Shown here: piece after piece, positions 62,131 to 64,000 of the stretch
How the letters are laid out: every line of letters begins with the position of its first letter
Position numbering within the stretch: the first letter of the stretch is position 1
Source: CBIHON01 sp966211965
GTDB taxonomy: Bacteria > Pseudomonadota > Gammaproteobacteria > Burkholderiales > Burkholderiaceae_D
DNA: 64,000 bases
Assembly: GCA_966211965.1 (NCBI GenBank)
Contig: CBIHON010000006.1
Coordinates: forward strand, 128,412 to 192,411
Direction: 5' to 3'
Program-made: the position numbers and the translations under genes
The notes under the pieces: model-generated
Seen by the model: only the letters and a program-made list of their open reading frames with translations
Databases searched by the model: none
Told to the model about the DNA's origin: nothing

Positions 62131-62907
62131 ATGAGTCCCTCATTTCTACGCCGCTTGACGCTGGCGACCGCCTGTGTGGCGGCCGCGCCCGCCTTCAGCC
62201 AGTCCACCTATCCATACATCACGCCTAGCCTGACGCCGGCCGAGGTGGCGGCGAACTACACCTCGCTGTACGCGCTGAACGCCACGTCCGCCAACCATCT
62301 GCAACTTGTCAACGACCCGGTCCACGCCGGACGCAAGGCGCTGCTGGCCACGATCGACTACCAGTCGAACCACACCGATATCAACCTCAAGAACGACGCC
62401 ATCCCGACCGGCTACATCGGTCGCTGGTATGCGATGAGCTTTTACCTGCCGCCCACTTGGGCCGACACCAGCACCCCGGTCACGGTGATGCGCATCGATA
62501 AGAATAATTCCAGCGGCCAGACCCCGTTTGCGCTCATGGTGCGCAACGACCAGCTGGAGATGCGCCTGAACTACCATGCGGCCGGCGACCCTTACCCGGT
62601 CTTTCAATCCATGACCTTGGGCAAGGTGACCAAGGCCAAGTGGTATTGCATGGTGTTCCGCGTCGATTGGTCTGCCACGGTGGGGGCCGGCAAACTGCAG
62701 GCCTGGCTCAACGGCAGTCAGGTCTACGAGAACAGCCTGGCCTACAACACCTTCGATGGTGCGGGCGGCCATGTGGCCAAGGTCGGCCCGATGGTCGACG
62801 GCCCGGTCGCCACGCGCCAGCTGTACATGGACTTCGTGTGGCAGGGCGCCAATGCGGCCTCCCGCACGGACATCACGAACAAAACGCCTTGCGCCACCGG
62901 CGCCTGA
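62131..62907 (+). CDS. Secreted polysaccharide-lyase-like jelly-roll protein, first of tandem pair
   Basis: 258 residues with a signal peptide ending APAFSQ. The body has the pattern of the heparin-lyase/PL20 type beta-jelly roll: GRWYAMSFYLPPTWA, PFALMVRNDQLEMRLNYH, KAKWYCMVFRVDWSATVG, KLQAWLNGSQVYENSLAY. Such proteins cleave or bind acidic polysaccharides (for example glucuronan). The catalytic Tyr/Lys cannot be fixed by eye. The next gene is its paralogue 13 bases downstream. Confidence 0.75.
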   Translation: MSPSFLRRLTLATACVAAAPAFSQSTYPYITPSLTPAEVAANYTSLYALNATSANHLQLVNDPVHAGRKALLATIDYQSNHTDINLKNDAIPTGYIGRWYAMSFYLPPTWADTSTPVTVMRIDKNNSSGQTPFALMVRNDQLEMRLNYHAAGDPYPVFQSMTLGKVTKAKWYCMVFRVDWSATVGAGKLQAWLNGSQVYENSLAYNTFDGAGGHVAKVGPMVDGPVATRQLYMDFVWQGANAASRTDITNKTPCATGA

Positions 62908-62920
62908 ACCGGAGCCCCTT

Positions 62921-63829
62921 ATGCGATCACACTCCCTCTTCCCCTTGCTGGCCCTGCCCTTGCTGACCACCGCGTGCCTGCCGGCCGGCGCCGAGGTTTT
63001 GACCGGACTCGGCGGCCGCGTCGACACTCTGGAAGCGAGCAACCTGCCGGCGCTGGGCAGCGTCTCGGCCTACATCGAACGCAACGAGACGCTCAATCCA
63101 CGTTATTTCGATCAGCTGTACATCTTGAATGGCCAAGCCAGCGATCTGGAACTGGTGCCCGATCCGCAGAATCCCCGTGGCACGCGCAAGGTGTTTCACA
63201 TGAAGTTGACCAAGACCGGCACTGGCAAGAACCTGCGCACCGAGGTATCGCCCAAATATGAATACACGGCGAGCGGGGAGCGTTGGTACGCCGCCAGCCT
63301 GTACTTCCCGCCGGACTGGACCTTTGGCGCCAACACTCAGGCCGTGGTGTTCCAGCTGCACACCACGCCGATAGGTGGCCCGGTGTCGCCGCCCATGGCC
63401 ATCATCGCCAACGACCACTCGCTCGACCTGGAAACCCATGCCTATAGCGGCGCGGGCGCGAACGCCACCTCGTCCAACACCACGACGCAGCGCCTGCCGC
63501 TGACGGCGTTGACCACCGGCGTGTGGCATTGCTTCGTGGTGCACGCGGACTGGCAAAACACGCACGGCAACGGCCATTTCAAGCTATGGATGGACGGGAA
63601 GCTGGTCTATCAATCGGACTATCTGTTCAATGACTACGAAACCCAGCTTGGCAACTATCCGAAGACGGGCATCTATCAGCCCGGCGTCATGGGGCCCGCA
63701 TACCGCCACCTGTATGCCGACTTCATCAGCATCGGCGACAGCACTGGCAACGGCGGTGCCGCCGACGAGGACACGGTGACGTTCAAGAACCTGATCGCCG
63801 CCACGCCCTGTTCTGACGTCGCGCCTTGA
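62921..63829 (+). CDS. Secreted polysaccharide-lyase-like protein, second of tandem pair
   Basis: 302 residues, signal peptide (residues 1-24) ending CLPAGAE with a possible lipobox-like TTAC. Same fold as its neighbour: GERWYAASLYFPPDWTFGA, PPMAIIANDHSLDLETHAY, TGVWHCFVVHADWQ, GHFKLWMDGKLVYQSDYLFN. GTRKVFHMKLTKTG near residue 85 supplies Lys/Arg residues as in PL20 active sites. The ATG at 62921 is preceded by GGAGCCCCTT. The two genes form an operon and may act in sequence on one polymer. Confidence 0.75.
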   Translation: MRSHSLFPLLALPLLTTACLPAGAEVLTGLGGRVDTLEASNLPALGSVSAYIERNETLNPRYFDQLYILNGQASDLELVPDPQNPRGTRKVFHMKLTKTGTGKNLRTEVSPKYEYTASGERWYAASLYFPPDWTFGANTQAVVFQLHTTPIGGPVSPPMAIIANDHSLDLETHAYSGAGANATSSNTTTQRLPLTALTTGVWHCFVVHADWQNTHGNGHFKLWMDGKLVYQSDYLFNDYETQLGNYPKTGIYQPGVMGPAYRHLYADFISIGDSTGNGGAADEDTVTFKNLIAATPCSDVAP

Positions 63830-63869
63830 CTCGCTCTCGGGAACGCGTGCTGCCTGATAGGTTTTCTTG

Positions 63870-64000
63870 TCAGCCATTAAATTGCGCTGTCACCCAATCG
63901 CGCAGCAGCATCGTTGCCGGCCGCGTAGCTGCACGCGGGCTGTACACCAGGTCGTAGCGGTAGCTTTCCAGCGATAACTCAAACGGCTGGACCAGCACGC
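63870..64000 (-). CDS. LysR-family regulator, C-terminus only (cut by window edge)
   Basis: The last 43 codons are visible on minus, reading LVQPFELSLESYRYDLVYSP, then RPATMLLRDWVTAQFNG and stop at 63870. This is the usual end of LysR effector domains. It converges on the lyase-like pair; its start lies outside. Confidence 0.7.
   Translation of the reverse strand, partial: VLVQPFELSLESYRYDLVYSPRAATRPATMLLRDWVTAQFNG

Overview
The window is a chromosomal segment of a GC-rich betaproteobacterium, most likely Burkholderiales/Oxalobacteraceae (Herbaspirillum, Collimonas or Herminiimonas relatives). This rests on the overall look of the trmB, recQ, uppP, puuD/puuE and tandem RND-efflux genes and on a DUF4148-like tail; no rRNA or typing marker is present, so the genus is inference.

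Layout. 1-3913: purine (urate/allantoin) degradation, with a membrane urate hydroxylase (partial), allantoinase and a fused OHCU decarboxylase-allantoate amidohydrolase. 3914-6595: accessory DNA with a broken ATPase fragment, a SleB-type cell-wall hydrolase overlapping a secreted partner (likely effector and immunity protein), a ~121-bp inverted-repeat element and a core-deleted IS4-type transposase. 6595-14844: a glycine-zipper protein, a 1495-residue beta-helix exoprotein, an NTF2-like protein and a pair of secreted proteins (propeller-like repeats plus a helical protein). 15156-21042: small regulators, a cupin, a nonsense-mutated VOC gene, flgP-flgT and a sensor-kinase relic. 21430-30824: an LRR protein, tRNA-Gly(CCC), trmB, a zinc-ribbon/glutaredoxin protein, a second large exoprotein, recQ and uppP. 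31279-38774: a Ser/Gly-rich exported protein, a glycoside-hydrolase-like exoprotein, a TPR-sulfotransferase and an S-layer-like secreted protein. 39574-40777: two paralogous Rrf2-like regulators. 41397-56364: an efflux block (TetR, MFP, RND, Pcm, rhodanese, TolC; then a second MFP-RND-OMF set and a hydrolase). 57317-64000: a membrane glycosyltransferase, an IS3/Rhs/immunity graveyard, a beheaded serine protease, two tandem polysaccharide-lyase-like proteins and the end of a LysR gene.

The most striking signal is a ~120-residue repeat domain that I do not recognise as a named family. It occurs 13 times in four otherwise unrelated secreted proteins (starting at 11547 minus, 27962 minus, 32513 plus and 38774 minus). 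In two of them the same ordered four-repeat cassette is fused once at the N-terminus and once at the C-terminus. This looks like a strain-specific family of modular surface or exoproteins sharing an anchoring or stalk module. A second signal is a family of short inverted-repeat elements (at least five copies, all bounded by TAGAG...CTCTA) scattered through the same accessory regions.
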